From JACRDG01 sp963760985 (GTDB lineage Bacteria > Desulfobacterota > Desulfomonilia > Desulfomonilales > Desulfomonilaceae), in assembly GCA_963760985.1 (NCBI GenBank), contig CAVXFM010000006.1:124001-188000 (forward strand): a stretch of 64,000 nucleotides of DNA, read 5' to 3'. Made by a program: the position numbers and the translations under genes. This document shows positions 28,451 to 39,014 of the stretch, in pieces (positions within the stretch are counted from its first letter, which is position 1; every line of letters starts with the position of its first letter). The notes beneath the pieces were generated by a model, which searched no databases, had not been told where the DNA came from, and saw only the letters and a list, made by a program, of their open reading frames with translations.

Positions 28451-28712
28451 AGCGAGAAGCTTTGCGCTTGTATACATCATAGAGTGAGCCCATTGCGATT
28501 CGCTGCAACCTTGGGGAACAACTTTAGGTGGGCCACACCGCTCAGCCTGTCGCACATGATTGGCTCTTGGAACGCGGGAGAAGACCTGGCGCTGACTTTG
28601 AAAGCAATTGATGCATCCCTGGTCTACAGAAAGGAAAGATATCAATAACCATAATCCACCTGCCTTGGCACACGGGGCAAGTTCTGCCAATGGAGAGCCC
28701 CTATCGGACTCA

Positions 28713-30361
28713 CTACTCCCGGGCTCGAATCATATCTCTTCGATCTCGCGTCAATGGATGTTTCAGCTCCTCGTCCTCGGCAACGAATTGTCTGACTTGT
28801 TCGTCCGGTAAACGAAGTCGGAGAGCAAGAGCGAATATCGCCAAACAGAAGAAAGTTACTATGACCATGTCCGGACCGTGAGATAGGATTCCGAGTCCAT
28901 GACCGTAGCTTCCCGTGTAGGAGATGAGCCCCATACCGATTAAATAGGGCCATATCCATGCCGACTCTCGCCAATTCAAGGGATTCCGCTGCTTCCGCTG
29001 GGCCCTCCCGAGGGCCAAAAAGACAAGCCCGATGCACGCGGCCAGTAACACTTTCCAATTGGTGTCCCAACCCGTCCAGGTACACAACGTACCCCACAAA
29101 GACAAAGCATATTGCTGAATAGGCTATCGCGCAAGGCACGCGAAAAGGCCTTGCCAAATCGGGCATTTGATACCGAAGCGCCGCCAGGGAAACCGGTCCG
29201 AAAGCCAGAGAGAGGACCACTGATGAACTGATGAAACCGACCAGCTCCGCCCAAGCAGGAAAGGGCAGGAAGACGATCATCCCGACGACGAAATTGAAGA
29301 TCAGACTCCATACCGGAACCTTGAAACGGTTGACCCGCTCAAATATAGCCGGAAACTGGCCGTTCTTTGACATGGCATAATTGATCCGAGCGGTAGCCCC
29401 GGTAGCGGCGAAACCGGTCCCGGACGGTGAAATCACCGCGTCGATGTACAGGGCGAACGCGAGCCACGTTAAGCCTAGTAGGGTCGCGAAGCGCGCGAAA
29501 GGCCCTCCTGGAACTTTCTCCGAGATATTCTGCCAGCCTTGTTTCAGGTGATCTGGGGGAATCACTCCGATGAACGCCACCTGAAGCAAAATGTATATGA
29601 CGAGGCTTATGCCCACGGCACCTATTATGGCCAACGGGATGTCACGCTGAGGATTTCTCGCTTCACCAGCCATGTCCAAGGCAGTGCGAAAACCGAAGAG
29701 CGAGAAACATTACGCCCCCATCGGAGACAGCCGCGAAAACCCCGCTAAGGCCATTGGGGGCGAATCCCCCCTGTGTGTAAAAATTCTCAAAACGGAATCC
29801 CACCGCGATGAGCATTAACGGAGCTACGAGGGGCACGGCCAATTTCCACCACGTGATCGCGGTATTGGTCCTGGTGAACCACTGGACGCCCACAAGATTC
29901 ACCGCAGTGAAAAGGAGCATGAGAATAGCAGCCACCAGGATACCGTGATGTGTGAGAACCCGCTGCCCTTGGCTCGTCATCGTGAGCCATGGAAGATAAT
30001 TGGACGCATAGTCGAGAACCGCGGTTACTTCAATCGGTGCGGTTGACACATACGCGATCCAGCAGAGCCACCCCGCGAAAAAACTGTTGAGGGACCCGTG
30101 CGAGAAGTGGGGTATGCGTGCGATAGCCCCCGCAACCGGAAACATTCCGCCCAATTCAGCATAGGTGAGAGCAAGTGCGAGCGCAATGAAACCGCCGACT
30201 ATCCACGAGAGTATTGCTGCCGGTCCGGCTAATTGGGCAGCATAAAGGGACGCGAAGAGCCAGCCCGAGCCGATGACTCCCGCGATCCCCGTGAACAGGA
30301 GCCCCACAGCACCGATGCTCCGTGTCAAGGTTTGCTCATGCGATAAATTGTCCTGGTCCAT
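28713..30361 (-). CDS. APC-family amino-acid permease (two frameshifts)
   Basis: A twelve-helix APC-superfamily permease, about 549 residues when repaired. The N-terminus carries the family hallmark GLLFTGIAGVIGSGWLFASLYAAQLAGP. The middle frame has DMAGEARNPQRDIPLAI; the last frame has LCTWTGWDTNW and ends DRRDMIRARE. One extra base near 29704 restores MFSLFGFRTALDMAGE. A second near 29090 restores FVGTLCTWTGWD. Length and helices are otherwise normal, so sequencing insertions are likely. ATG 30361 follows AAGGAGG. The transported amino acid is unknown. The small gene upstream is read in the same direction. Confidence 0.8.
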
Positions 30362-30450
30362 GTCATCCTCCTTGGGCCAGAAGCAAGAAGGCGATCCCTG
30401 CGGGTGCAATCTTGGCCGACTCGGCATGGTACGATGGCCGCGATGACGAC

Positions 30451-30713
30451 TCAGTTAATAAAGTAGTTCCATCCGTGCGAAGGGGCAAATTCCCGAACCG
30501 TATTTAAAGGTGGCTTTCCCTTTTCCTCGATCACGATCATGGGCGAGACCTTCATGCTTTGGGGAATTTCAGGTCTCCTCTCACAATTCCGGGAACCGGG
30601 TTGGTAATGACTCGTGCCTGGACTGGTTGTCCTCGCTCTATTCGCGACATAATATCCACTGCGGCTAAGCTCACATTCCGCACAGGTTCGCATGCTTTTG
30701 GTGCATTTTTCAT
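30451..30713 (-). CDS. Small protein of unknown function (likely frameshifted)
   Basis: A strong AGGAGG site precedes ATG 30713. The first frame gives 53 residues (MKNAPKACEPVRNVSLAAVD ... RGDLKFPKA) and stops at 30552. A second frame overlaps it by ATGA and continues with SMKVSPMIVIEEKGKPPLNT and ends NYFIN. A single missing base before 30560 would join them into one protein of about 87 residues (GDL-EIPQSMKVSPMI). Given how common single-base shifts are in this window, one protein is the simpler reading; two coupled small genes is the alternative. I recognise no family. It lies 90 bp upstream of the permease. Confidence 0.45.
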
Positions 30714-31393
30714 TGACGCCTCCTCGTTCGGCCTCGACGAGGATAGGGTGTAACAAGGTTGTCGGGTTTGGTTCAAAGAGTTTCCCGTATTGGTGTTGGA
30801 TATCGTCGAGGGGGCTTGCGAGTCTTCAGCCTCCGACGATCGATCGTGAAGTAACGATCAAATTCAAGTCGAATAGTTTCCCGGTCCTTTTCAACAGTTT
30901 AGACCATCTGACACCCCTCAATGTCGCTTGATGTGCTCCGCTTTACAAGGTGGTAGACCGGAAGTCCGTATATTTATGTGTCTTGCCGCCGAATAATCCG
31001 CGATCACACGATGCGGGCTTGCCGTACGAGCCCAAACGTGGTACGGTGAAATCATCGGGAATGCGCCGTCGACTGCAGTTCTCGTCGTGTGTATGTGTTA
31101 TTCATTCCCGCTCTCAGTGAGGCCAACCAGGCCTTCTATCGCAATGACTTGTCGAGTTCGGGGTGGCCCCCCGATCCGGTGTGTGGTTGCTTTCTGTCGA
31201 TTCCCGACTTGTTTCATTCCTTCGACGGTGTCGCCAACGAATCATTTTTGCGCAAATTGACTCGTCATCTTCACGAGGGTCTCTTGAGGTCTGGAAGAGT
31301 TCCCTCGCGATATAGTCGGTCGTTCCCCTGCCCTGGCGAGCGGCCGATCATGGGATCCCCGTCACATGAAGCAAGACCCAGGAGGAGATGGAC
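30714..31393. other. Intergenic region, nothing recognised
   Basis: About 680 bp between divergently oriented genes. Short frames only; no RNA gene or mobile element seen. It must hold promoters for both sides, but I see no convincing -35/-10 or -24/-12 pair. Confidence 0.35.
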
Positions 31394-31861
31394 ATGTTAA
31401 GATGGCTAAAGTCACTTTTTCTCGGTCCACAGCCCGTGGGCCCACCAGAGACACTACGCGCGTTCAAACCTACGGAGCCGACGATTTCAAAAGACTCGGT
31501 GAGAGTTGAGGACCAGGCGTTGGTGCTTGAGGCGAAGGAGAAGACAACTGTTAGCCTCTTCGAGGTCAAGCAACCCGATGTCGAACAATGCATACTTACA
31601 TACCGGGCTAAGGCAAAAGCGGATGAACTTGAAGGGAAAGCATACCTGGAGATGCAGTGCCAGTTGCCTCGCACTGGCGTTCACAGCGCCAAAGGCATAA
31701 ACAAGGCTCTGGAAGGCCTTGGCGATTGGTCCCAGCTTGAAACCCAGGTCTATCTTCCGCCAGGCCAAAGCCCGGATTTTCTCCGATTGAACTTGATCAT
31801 GGAAGGGCCTGGCAGAGTCCGTATGAAAGATGTGGAAGTGATCAAGACACCTGTAGCATAG
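31394..31861 (+). CDS. Conserved-type hypothetical protein, beta-rich
   Basis: A 155-residue protein beginning MLRWLKSLFLGPQPVGPPET, then a predicted beta-sandwich-like region (VSLFEVKQPDVEQCILTYRAKAK ... AYLEMQCQLP ... LETQVYLPPGQSPDFLRLNL ... VRMKDVEVIKTP). The pattern resembles carbohydrate-binding-like or Ig-like sheets but carries no signal peptide. The start at 31394 is preferred over ATG 31388 because AGGAGG is eight bases upstream. Function unknown. It appears monocistronic. Confidence 0.6.
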   Translation: MLRWLKSLFLGPQPVGPPETLRAFKPTEPTISKDSVRVEDQALVLEAKEKTTVSLFEVKQPDVEQCILTYRAKAKADELEGKAYLEMQCQLPRTGVHSAKGINKALEGLGDWSQLETQVYLPPGQSPDFLRLNLIMEGPGRVRMKDVEVIKTPVA

Positions 31862-32369
31862 GAGCTGGATGGACCTGATAGCAGGCAGCAGGGCGCTTGG
31901 AGCAAGGTCATTCATCAGACTAGTAATCTTTCCTAGATCTTCCGACGGGGATCCTACTCATACCTTCAAAAGAGTTGGGGGCGTTCGTCTCTCTTGCGTG
32001 TGAAATGTACCGTCTGAGTACGAAATTCATCCTGGTTCCCAGACACATCCACCCTGGGAGAGTGAGATCTCCACACGGGGTGGAAGATTCCTATGCGTGG
32101 TCCCTGATGGGCCAACAGTTTGTAGTGCACGCCGGCGAGGGGGGCAGGTTGCCAACCGCGCTCGTGGCTTGAGTTTGCCACCGACCTTGAGAACCTGAGG
32201 GGAACAAATAATCAGAAGAAGCTTTCCCAAAAATCTTAGGTGCGGTTCCGTAAAACTTGACCTGAAGTCTGCTTCAAAGTACAGTTTGTGGCGGGTCAAC
32301 CTTTTTGTTTCTCCGTCAGACATGAAGAGGAGACAGGATTGATCGAGATCATCGACCGTGAGGAATCCC

Positions 32370-34007
32370 ATGAAAAGAGCATATCTTGTTGCCCTCTGTC
32401 TAGCCGTTGCGATTGCGCAGACAGTTTTGGCAGCCGAGATCAAAGATTCAGAATCTGCAACACACGGAACGGACTCTGCCGCACACCGAATAGTGGATAC
32501 GTACACCTTTCCGGGTTTCAAGGTCATCCAGTTCAAACTGCCGGTTCTCTCCGTGTATTCCTACCTGCTGATAAGTGACGGAGAGGCCTTGCTGGTGGAC
32601 CCTGTGCGCGATGTATCCTTTTACCTGGAAACCGCGAAAAAAGAAGGCGCAAAGATCAAGGGCGTCTATTTGACTCATTCCCATGCGGATTTTGTGGCAG
32701 GTCACACGGAAATCAAGAATGCCCTCCATGTGCCGATTTACCAGAGTCACCGGTCGGGTGTGAAATATCCCATTAAGGCGACGGATGAGAAGTCCGCAGT
32801 GAAGGTCGGAAAAGCTACCCTGAAATTCATGGATACCCCTGGCCACACACCCGATGGCCAGTGCTGTGCCGTTTACTCCCATGACGATCGAGACAAGCCC
32901 AAACTCCTGTTCACAGGCGACGTGCTTTTTGTAGGAAGCGTAGGGCGACCGGACCTCATGGAAGGAACCGTCCCGGCAGCCTGGTTGGCATCGGCAATGT
33001 ATGATTCATGGAACAAAAAGCTCTCGAAGCTCCCGGACAGCGTCACCATTTTTCCCGCGCACGGAGCAGGATCTCTTTGCGGAGCCCATCTTGGCGACGA
33101 ACCAAAATCGACCATCGGTCACGAAAAGGCATCCAATCCGTACCTCAAGGCAAAAGGGAGAGGTGAGTTTGTCGCTCTGGTTCTTCAGGGCCTCCCGGAC
33201 GCACCCCAGTATTTTAAACACAACGCAAAGATGAATCGGGACGGGCCGCGGCCGGTGGATTGGAACGCTCCCACGCCTCAAGCGGTCAAGCCGACTTCCG
33301 ACCTTACCAAGCCCGATAAATACTTTCTGGTTGATCTGAGAGACGCGGCAACTTATGCGAAAGGGCATATTCCCAATTCAGTCAACATTGCAGCCAGGGG
33401 GAGACTTGAGAACTGGGTAGGGACTATGGTTCCCTGGGGAGCCAGGCTTGTATTGGTAGGTGACCCGGACCTGCTCAAGGAAGCCCTTTATCGACTTCAT
33501 CGGGTAGGGTACAAGGCCGACGTGATAACCCCTGCAGCGTGGAATCGCTCGAAACTCCCCATGAAGAAAGGGAATCCGATCTCTCCCAAGGACCTGTACG
33601 CACTTATGAAAACAGGGGAAGCTCCACTCGTGGTTGACGTACGTCTGCCCGCGGAATGGATGGCCCTCCGTATAGGAACTGTCCTCAACCTGCCCCTCAG
33701 CCATCTGGCCGAGCTCTCCGCAAAGCTTGACCCCGCACAACCCGTAATTGTCGTGTGCAATTCGGCCTATCGTTCGAGCATGGCCACAGGAATCCTCGAA
33801 CGGCAGGGTATCAAGCAGGCCCGTAGTTTGGAAGGTGGAAGTAAGGCTTGGATGGAGGCCGGTCTGCCGGTTTATCAGGGAGAGAAACCTCCTGGCGCGG
33901 CTCTCGTGCCCAGCAAGGCCGTGCCCAAAGTATCACCACCCGAGAAAGATGAGGGGACTGCTGCGAAAAGCGCCCCCAAACCTACGGTTCCCGATGAAGG
34001 CTGCTGA
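32370..34007 (+). CDS. Exported metallo-beta-lactamase/double-rhodanese protein (persulfide dioxygenase-like)
   Basis: A 545-residue secreted protein. Signal peptide (RAYLVALCLAVAIAQTVLA); MBL-fold domain with THSHADFVAGH, GHTPDGQCC and FTGDVLFVGSVGRPDL, as in ETHE1/persulfide dioxygenases. Then a degenerate rhodanese domain (LVDLRDAATYAKGHIPNSVNI, no catalytic Cys) and a second rhodanese with the active loop VVCNSAYRSS. A Pro/Lys-rich tail ends in a cysteine. The combination suggests oxidation or transfer of sulfane sulfur in the periplasm. ATG 32370 follows GAGGA. It is followed 88 bp later by an exported peroxiredoxin. Confidence 0.88.
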   Translation: MKRAYLVALCLAVAIAQTVLAAEIKDSESATHGTDSAAHRIVDTYTFPGFKVIQFKLPVLSVYSYLLISDGEALLVDPVRDVSFYLETAKKEGAKIKGVYLTHSHADFVAGHTEIKNALHVPIYQSHRSGVKYPIKATDEKSAVKVGKATLKFMDTPGHTPDGQCCAVYSHDDRDKPKLLFTGDVLFVGSVGRPDLMEGTVPAAWLASAMYDSWNKKLSKLPDSVTIFPAHGAGSLCGAHLGDEPKSTIGHEKASNPYLKAKGRGEFVALVLQGLPDAPQYFKHNAKMNRDGPRPVDWNAPTPQAVKPTSDLTKPDKYFLVDLRDAATYAKGHIPNSVNIAARGRLENWVGTMVPWGARLVLVGDPDLLKEALYRLHRVGYKADVITPAAWNRSKLPMKKGNPISPKDLYALMKTGEAPLVVDVRLPAEWMALRIGTVLNLPLSHLAELSAKLDPAQPVIVVCNSAYRSSMATGILERQGIKQARSLEGGSKAWMEAGLPVYQGEKPPGAALVPSKAVPKVSPPEKDEGTAAKSAPKPTVPDEGC

Positions 34008-34095
34008 CTTCATGAAGGGCCGGATATGGACGTTCAAAGGCAATAGCGCTTGAGATGTCCTGAGTGAAACACATCAAGAGATTGAGGAGGTAGGT

Positions 34096-34878
34096 ATGGT
34101 AACGAAAAAGAGTATAATTTTCTTTCTGTTTCTGTGTCTCGTGGGAACGTCAGTGGCTTTTGCGGGAGCGACCTCAGAAGCTGACAGACCGCGCATTCCG
34201 CTCATCGGCGAAACCGCACCATCCTTTAAGGCGGAGACTACGCAGGGTATGATAAACTTCCCTGAGGATTTCAAAGGGAAATGGGTGATATTGTTTAGTC
34301 ATCCAGCAGACTTCACCCCGGTTTGCACGACAGAATTCATGACATTTGCGACAATGATGCCCGAGTTCGAGGCACTGAACTGCAAACTTGTCGGTCTGTC
34401 GATTGATAGTATCTACAGCCATATCGCTTGGTTAAGAACTATAAAGGAGAAACTCCAATATCGGGGAATGAAAAATGTGGAGGTCACCTTTCCCCTGATC
34501 GCGGACCTCAAGATGGATGTGGCAAAGAAGTACGGTATGGTGCAGCCGTCTGCAAGTGATACCCAGGCCGTCCGAGCCGTGTTTTTCATTGATCCCGAGA
34601 GCAAGATTCGAGCCCTCATCTACTATCCGTTGTCAAACGGACGCAACTTCAAGGAAATCAAAAGACTGCTGATTGCCATGCAGACTTCCGATGCTCACCA
34701 TGTAGCGACACCTGCGGATTGGCAACCGGGAGACGATGTGATCGTACCTCCTCCCGGCTCTTGCGGAACAGCTAAGCAACGCATGGACGTGAAGCATAAG
34801 GATGTGCACTGTTTCGACTGGTTCTTCTGCTTCAAGAAATTGCCCAAGGAGCCGACGGCCAAGCCTGCCAAGAAGTGA
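34096..34878 (+). CDS. Exported Prx6-type peroxiredoxin
   Basis: A 260-residue peroxiredoxin with a signal peptide (IIFFLFLCLVGTSVAFAG). The peroxidatic cysteine is C77 in PADFTPVCTTEF, and YYPLSNGRNFKEIKRLL is the usual Prx6 dimer segment. A further cysteine in PPPGSCGTAKQRM could act as resolving residue, as in archaeal 2-Cys Prx6. The C-terminal CFDWFFCFKKLP adds two more Cys. Export is unusual for this family. Its likely role is reduction of peroxide in the periplasm, beside the sulfur enzyme. It is followed by a strong hairpin. Confidence 0.88.
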   Translation: MVTKKSIIFFLFLCLVGTSVAFAGATSEADRPRIPLIGETAPSFKAETTQGMINFPEDFKGKWVILFSHPADFTPVCTTEFMTFATMMPEFEALNCKLVGLSIDSIYSHIAWLRTIKEKLQYRGMKNVEVTFPLIADLKMDVAKKYGMVQPSASDTQAVRAVFFIDPESKIRALIYYPLSNGRNFKEIKRLLIAMQTSDAHHVATPADWQPGDDVIVPPPGSCGTAKQRMDVKHKDVHCFDWFFCFKKLPKEPTAKPAKK

Positions 34879-34895
34879 GGACCGTGACATCAACC

Positions 34896-34936
34896 GGCGG
34901 AAGCGTCTCATCATCACCGCTTCCGCCATAACTTTT
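34896..34936 (+). terminator. Hairpin terminator after the peroxiredoxin gene
   Basis: GGCGGAAGCG and CGCTTCCGCC form a perfect ten-pair stem around a 12-base loop, starting 17 bp after the peroxiredoxin stop. It is followed by ATAACTTTTCT, a weak T-rich tail. It probably ends the MBL-rhodanese/peroxiredoxin transcript. Confidence 0.7.
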
Positions 34937-35154
34937 CTCCAGGAAGGGGCCTGGGAAGGAATCTCTTCATCTCCATACATAGCTGACGATGGAGAGGAAC
35001 GAGAAATAAGACGGCTTTCTGAGCGATCCGAAGGCTCCGTCCGATTTGCTCCTTCGACGTCGGCAGAGAAAATGTGCGGAGTTCGCCGGAACTTCGCTTC
35101 GATACCGCCCCGAGGTACTGGCCTCAGCCCGCATCCTGTCCTGTCATACACGTG

Positions 35155-35299
35155 ATACGGATTCGCTTTCAAATTTATCACTTGGTTGCGGCTTCAAGCT
35201 GGGGATCTCACTCGCTACGGACGACGCAAGGCCGTCTGATCACTTCGCTCATGAGACCCCCAGCCCTATAATCTCACTTGTTTGAACGCGAATCCGTAT
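35155..35299. repeat. MITE-like element, copy C (145 bp)
   Basis: The ends are nearly perfect 19-bp inverted repeats: ATACGGATTCGCTTTCAAA on the left, and its complement with one mismatch on the right. The interior is an imperfect palindrome (GCTGGGGATCTCA pairs with TGAGACCCCCAGC). The right part matches the copies at 44086 and 58800 (CGCTACGGACGACGCAA core). A partial inverted left arm (CAGCCCGCATCCTGTCC) lies just outside at 35122-35153. It carries no coding capacity. Confidence 0.75.
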
Positions 35300-35529
35300 G
35301 AAAGCGCATTCCCATGAAAGTCCCCTTCGATGGCAGACTTTCATCGTTCGTTGTGGCGGTTACCGCCATGGGGGTTGGTATTCCCCGTAGTGCCGTGAAA
35401 GGGCTCCAGGTAACCCTTCGGGGACGGGCAGGATTTGACTCATTGTCTTTCTTGATATAACCTGAGGTATCCATCGGGATTTCGGTGAGTATCCCGCCTT
35501 TGCACACAGGAGCGCTTGGGGGAGGGCCG

Positions 35530-38490
35530 ATGAAGGAGGAGGAACTGACAAAGAATGAATTGGTGGAAAAACTGGGGGCCCTTCGTCGTAGAGTTGAAGA
35601 ATTGGAGGCCGGACTGGCATGTCCAACGAAGTCCGGACCAGAAGGTCGTAAGAGACCTCCCACCCGGACCGCTGGTCAGGGTGAAGGTGGTTTAGAGCCC
35701 ATTTCCACAGAACCCAATGAAATCGTGGAGGACTACCGTTCGGTGGTCCAGAGCGCCAGCGAAGCCATTTGCATTATCCAGGACGGTCTGCTGAAATTCG
35801 CCAATCAAGCGGGAACCCACCTCACGGGCTATTTGGAAGGTGAACTCCTCTCCATGGCCTTCGCGGCCCTTGTGCATCCCGACGATCTGGAAGAGTTGGT
35901 CCGTATCTACATGATGAGACTGCGTGCTGAACACGTTCCTCCAGGACATCGTTTTCGGATCATTACCAAAGCGGGGGCGGTAACGTGGGTCGAATCTTGG
36001 TCTGCCTCCATAATCTGGAAGGGACAACCCGCAGTCCTCTCCATGATTCGGGGTGTGAACGAAAAGGTCCAGGAGGAGGAGCGGCTCAGACTTGCGCATG
36101 ATGAGCTTGACCGACAAGTTCAGGAAAGAACGCGGGAGCTCCAGGTAATGAACGAGGAGCTGCTTCAGGAGGTACGAGAGCGACAAAGAGCGGAACTGTC
36201 GGCCCGAGAAAGTGAGGACCGGTTTCGAAGACTTCTGGAGCATTCCCCGTTGGGAATCGCAGTAGCAGGCACTCACGGGAAAATTGAGTATGTGAACAAT
36301 AAGTTCACTGAGCTATTTGGTTACACATTGAAGGACATCCCCACGCTTGAAGATTGGTGGCGTCTCGCCTATCCGGATTCTCAACATGGGGAGAGAGTCA
36401 AGTCTGAATGGCTCCAGGCAACCAAAGAGTCAGGAGAAAAGGGAGCGGAAGCTGAACCGGTCGAGCGGAAAGTGAGATGCAAGGATGGCAGAATCTGTGT
36501 GATCGACTTCAGAAAAACCGTGGTAGACACGTGGGTCATACACACCTTTCACGATGTCACGGAGAAGAAACTGCAGGAACAGGCGTTGCTGGAAAGTGAA
36601 CAGATGTTCCGTCTGCTTTCAGAGCAGTCTCTGATGTCCATAGCCATTCTTCAGGACGGAGTGTACCAATATGCGAACCAAGCTATGTCAGACTTGTGCG
36701 AGTATTCCCTGGAGGAGATTCTCACCTGGCGGCCTGAAGAGTTTCTTGCAGTAGTTCATCCTGCCGACCGAACGCTGGTGATGGAACAGGCCAGGATGAA
36801 ACAGGCAGGCGACGCTCGCCAGCAAACGAAGTATGCGTTTCGGATACTTACGAAATCGAGTGTGCCCAAGTGGGTGGAAATCTATTCCAAGACCATTCAG
36901 TTCAAGGGGCGCCCGGCAAACCTTTTAACCATGCTGGACATCACCGATAGAAAGCAGTCTGAAGATGCCCTGCGGATGTCGGAACAGAAATACCGTACCA
37001 TTCTGGAGACGATTGCAGACGGATATCACGAAGTCGATTTGGCGGGCAACCTCACGCTGGTGAATGATTCGATGTGCGAGATTTTGGGGTACTCACGAGA
37101 AGAGCTCCTTGGAATGAACTATCGACAGCTGATGAACGAACAAAATGCGAAACAGATTTTCGAAGCATATCACGCGGTTTTCAAGTCGCGAGTTTCCAAT
37201 CCCGAATTTGCCTATCAGGTGTTCCGAAAGGACGGCAGGGTGAGGGATGTCTCTGTTTCAATAGCCCTCATTAGGGACAATGTCGGAAGAGCCACGGGGT
37301 TCCGTGGTATTTTCAGAGATATTACGGAACGCAGGCACCTGGAAGAACAGCTAAGACAAGCGATGAAAATGGAAGCGATCGGAAGATTGGCAGGAGGCAT
37401 AGCTCATGATTTCAATAACCTCCTTACCGTCATCACCGGGTACGCCACCATGATATCCCTGGAGAGTTCTCAGGACATTGGGCTTGCGAGAAAGATGGAT
37501 CAGATTCATCGGGCAGCCGGGAGGGCCGCTGATCTCACGAGACAGCTCTTGGCTTTTAGCCGTAAACAGTTGCTGTCTGTCAGGTCAATCAACATCAACG
37601 ACCTGGTGAGAGAAGTCGAGAGCATGCTCAGGAGGCTTATCGGAGAGGATATTGAACTGAAAGTGGAACTGGGGAAAGACATCGGGAACGTGAGAGCTGA
37701 TCTTAGCCAATTGGAGCAAGTCGTTATGAACCTTGCAGTGAATGCGAGGGACGCTATGCCGCGAGGCGGAACGCTTACCATTGAGACCCTCGACGCAGTC
37801 CTCGACGAAGGGTATTGCGCATCCCGCACGGATGTCGAGCCTGGAATGTATGTGCTGATCTGCATCGGCGATACAGGGCATGGCATGACGGCAGAGACAG
37901 TTGATCGGGTGTTCGAACCTTTTTTTACCACCAAAGGAAAAGGGACAGGAACAGGATTGGGACTGTCCACCGTCTACGGGATTGTAAAGCAACATGGAGG
38001 ACACGTCGCAGTCTACAGCGAGTTGGGAAGCGGAACCACGTTTAAGATCTATCTCCCGCGAGTGGATGAGCCGGTTGATTCCCAGCCAGTTGGCAAAGAA
38101 ACCCAAGAAAAGCCTTGTGGGATGGAGACAATCCTTCTCGTAGAGGATGAAGAGGCCGTGCGCGATCTTGCCGCCGAAGCACTTGAAATGCTCGGCTATC
38201 TTGTCCTGAAGGCCGCTTCCCCGAAAAAGGCCGTCCAAATTTCCGAAAATCATTCCGGCCCGATTGATCTTCTTCTCTCAGATGTGATACTACCCGAAAC
38301 GGATGGCAAGACCCTTTACAAGATTCTGGCCAAAAGTCGCACACACATGAAAGTTCTCTTTATGTCGGGCTATACAGAGAATTTCATCGTGCACCGAGGC
38401 ATGCTGGACCCTGAGGTAAGCTTTCTGCAGAAACCTTTCACCGTATACGACATCGCACGCAAGGTGAGGTCGGTCCTGGATCAGGAATGA
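35530..38490 (+). CDS. Multi-PAS sensor histidine kinase with C-terminal receiver
   Basis: About 986 residues, cytosolic. A short N-terminal coiled coil (MKEEELTKNELVEKLGALRR) is followed by four PAS domains (roughly residues 60-190, 235-355, 375-480 and 490-610). HisKA has GRLAGGIAHDFNNLLTVITG, HATPase has NLAVNARDAMPRGG and GTGLGLSTVYGIVKQHGG, and a receiver domain follows (LLLSDVILPETDG). The IAHDFNN box is that of the large PAS-kinase family. No transmembrane segment is visible. The GTG at 35485 is less likely than ATG 35530, which follows GGGGGAGGG. The signal is unknown. Confidence 0.88.
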   Translation: MKEEELTKNELVEKLGALRRRVEELEAGLACPTKSGPEGRKRPPTRTAGQGEGGLEPISTEPNEIVEDYRSVVQSASEAICIIQDGLLKFANQAGTHLTGYLEGELLSMAFAALVHPDDLEELVRIYMMRLRAEHVPPGHRFRIITKAGAVTWVESWSASIIWKGQPAVLSMIRGVNEKVQEEERLRLAHDELDRQVQERTRELQVMNEELLQEVRERQRAELSARESEDRFRRLLEHSPLGIAVAGTHGKIEYVNNKFTELFGYTLKDIPTLEDWWRLAYPDSQHGERVKSEWLQATKESGEKGAEAEPVERKVRCKDGRICVIDFRKTVVDTWVIHTFHDVTEKKLQEQALLESEQMFRLLSEQSLMSIAILQDGVYQYANQAMSDLCEYSLEEILTWRPEEFLAVVHPADRTLVMEQARMKQAGDARQQTKYAFRILTKSSVPKWVEIYSKTIQFKGRPANLLTMLDITDRKQSEDALRMSEQKYRTILETIADGYHEVDLAGNLTLVNDSMCEILGYSREELLGMNYRQLMNEQNAKQIFEAYHAVFKSRVSNPEFAYQVFRKDGRVRDVSVSIALIRDNVGRATGFRGIFRDITERRHLEEQLRQAMKMEAIGRLAGGIAHDFNNLLTVITGYATMISLESSQDIGLARKMDQIHRAAGRAADLTRQLLAFSRKQLLSVRSININDLVREVESMLRRLIGEDIELKVELGKDIGNVRADLSQLEQVVMNLAVNARDAMPRGGTLTIETLDAVLDEGYCASRTDVEPGMYVLICIGDTGHGMTAETVDRVFEPFFTTKGKGTGTGLGLSTVYGIVKQHGGHVAVYSELGSGTTFKIYLPRVDEPVDSQPVGKETQEKPCGMETILLVEDEEAVRDLAAEALEMLGYLVLKAASPKKAVQISENHSGPIDLLLSDVILPETDGKTLYKILAKSRTHMKVLFMSGYTENFIVHRGMLDPEVSFLQKPFTVYDIARKVRSVLDQE

Positions 38491-39014
38491 TACTGATCAA
38501 AGCATGTCCATGTCTTCATACGGAGAGGTGGCGCGATTTTGCCGATGCATTGACGTTTTGCCAGACTCCCATGGGGTTTCAATGCCCACACCTGTCGGCA
38601 CGGATTCTGTCCCCTCGCTTGCTCGCAAAAGGCTGTCCGACTGATTCAAACCACCCTGTGATCTTGCTGCAGGCCTGTATCCAGTACACATATCCATCTC
38701 TACTCAGTAAGAATTCGTTGTCTCGTTATTTCAGATTGGTAGAAACTTCCGGAATGCTTGTGCGAAGGCCAGAGGAACACGATAGTGATCGTGATTGGGG
38801 TGACACCACAGTCTCCTAGTCAAGCCCAAACTCCTGTGGTATATCTTCCTTCACGTCGAGTTCCTTCCGCGTTCGTGAAAATTCGCAAGACAAGGTATGT
38901 GCGGAACGCCTTGTCTTTTGAAAAACTCTCTCAGCGCTTCGCCGCCAGGCATTACAAAAAGGGCACGACTATAGACGTGGAAGCGGTCAAAGAAAACAGG
39001 CGGAGATCCCCACA
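38491..39014. other. Intergenic region, nothing certain
   Basis: About 520 bp. A frame ending at 39018 overlaps the next start by ATGA but has no recognisable family or clear ribosome site. I see no repeat or RNA. Confidence 0.35.
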
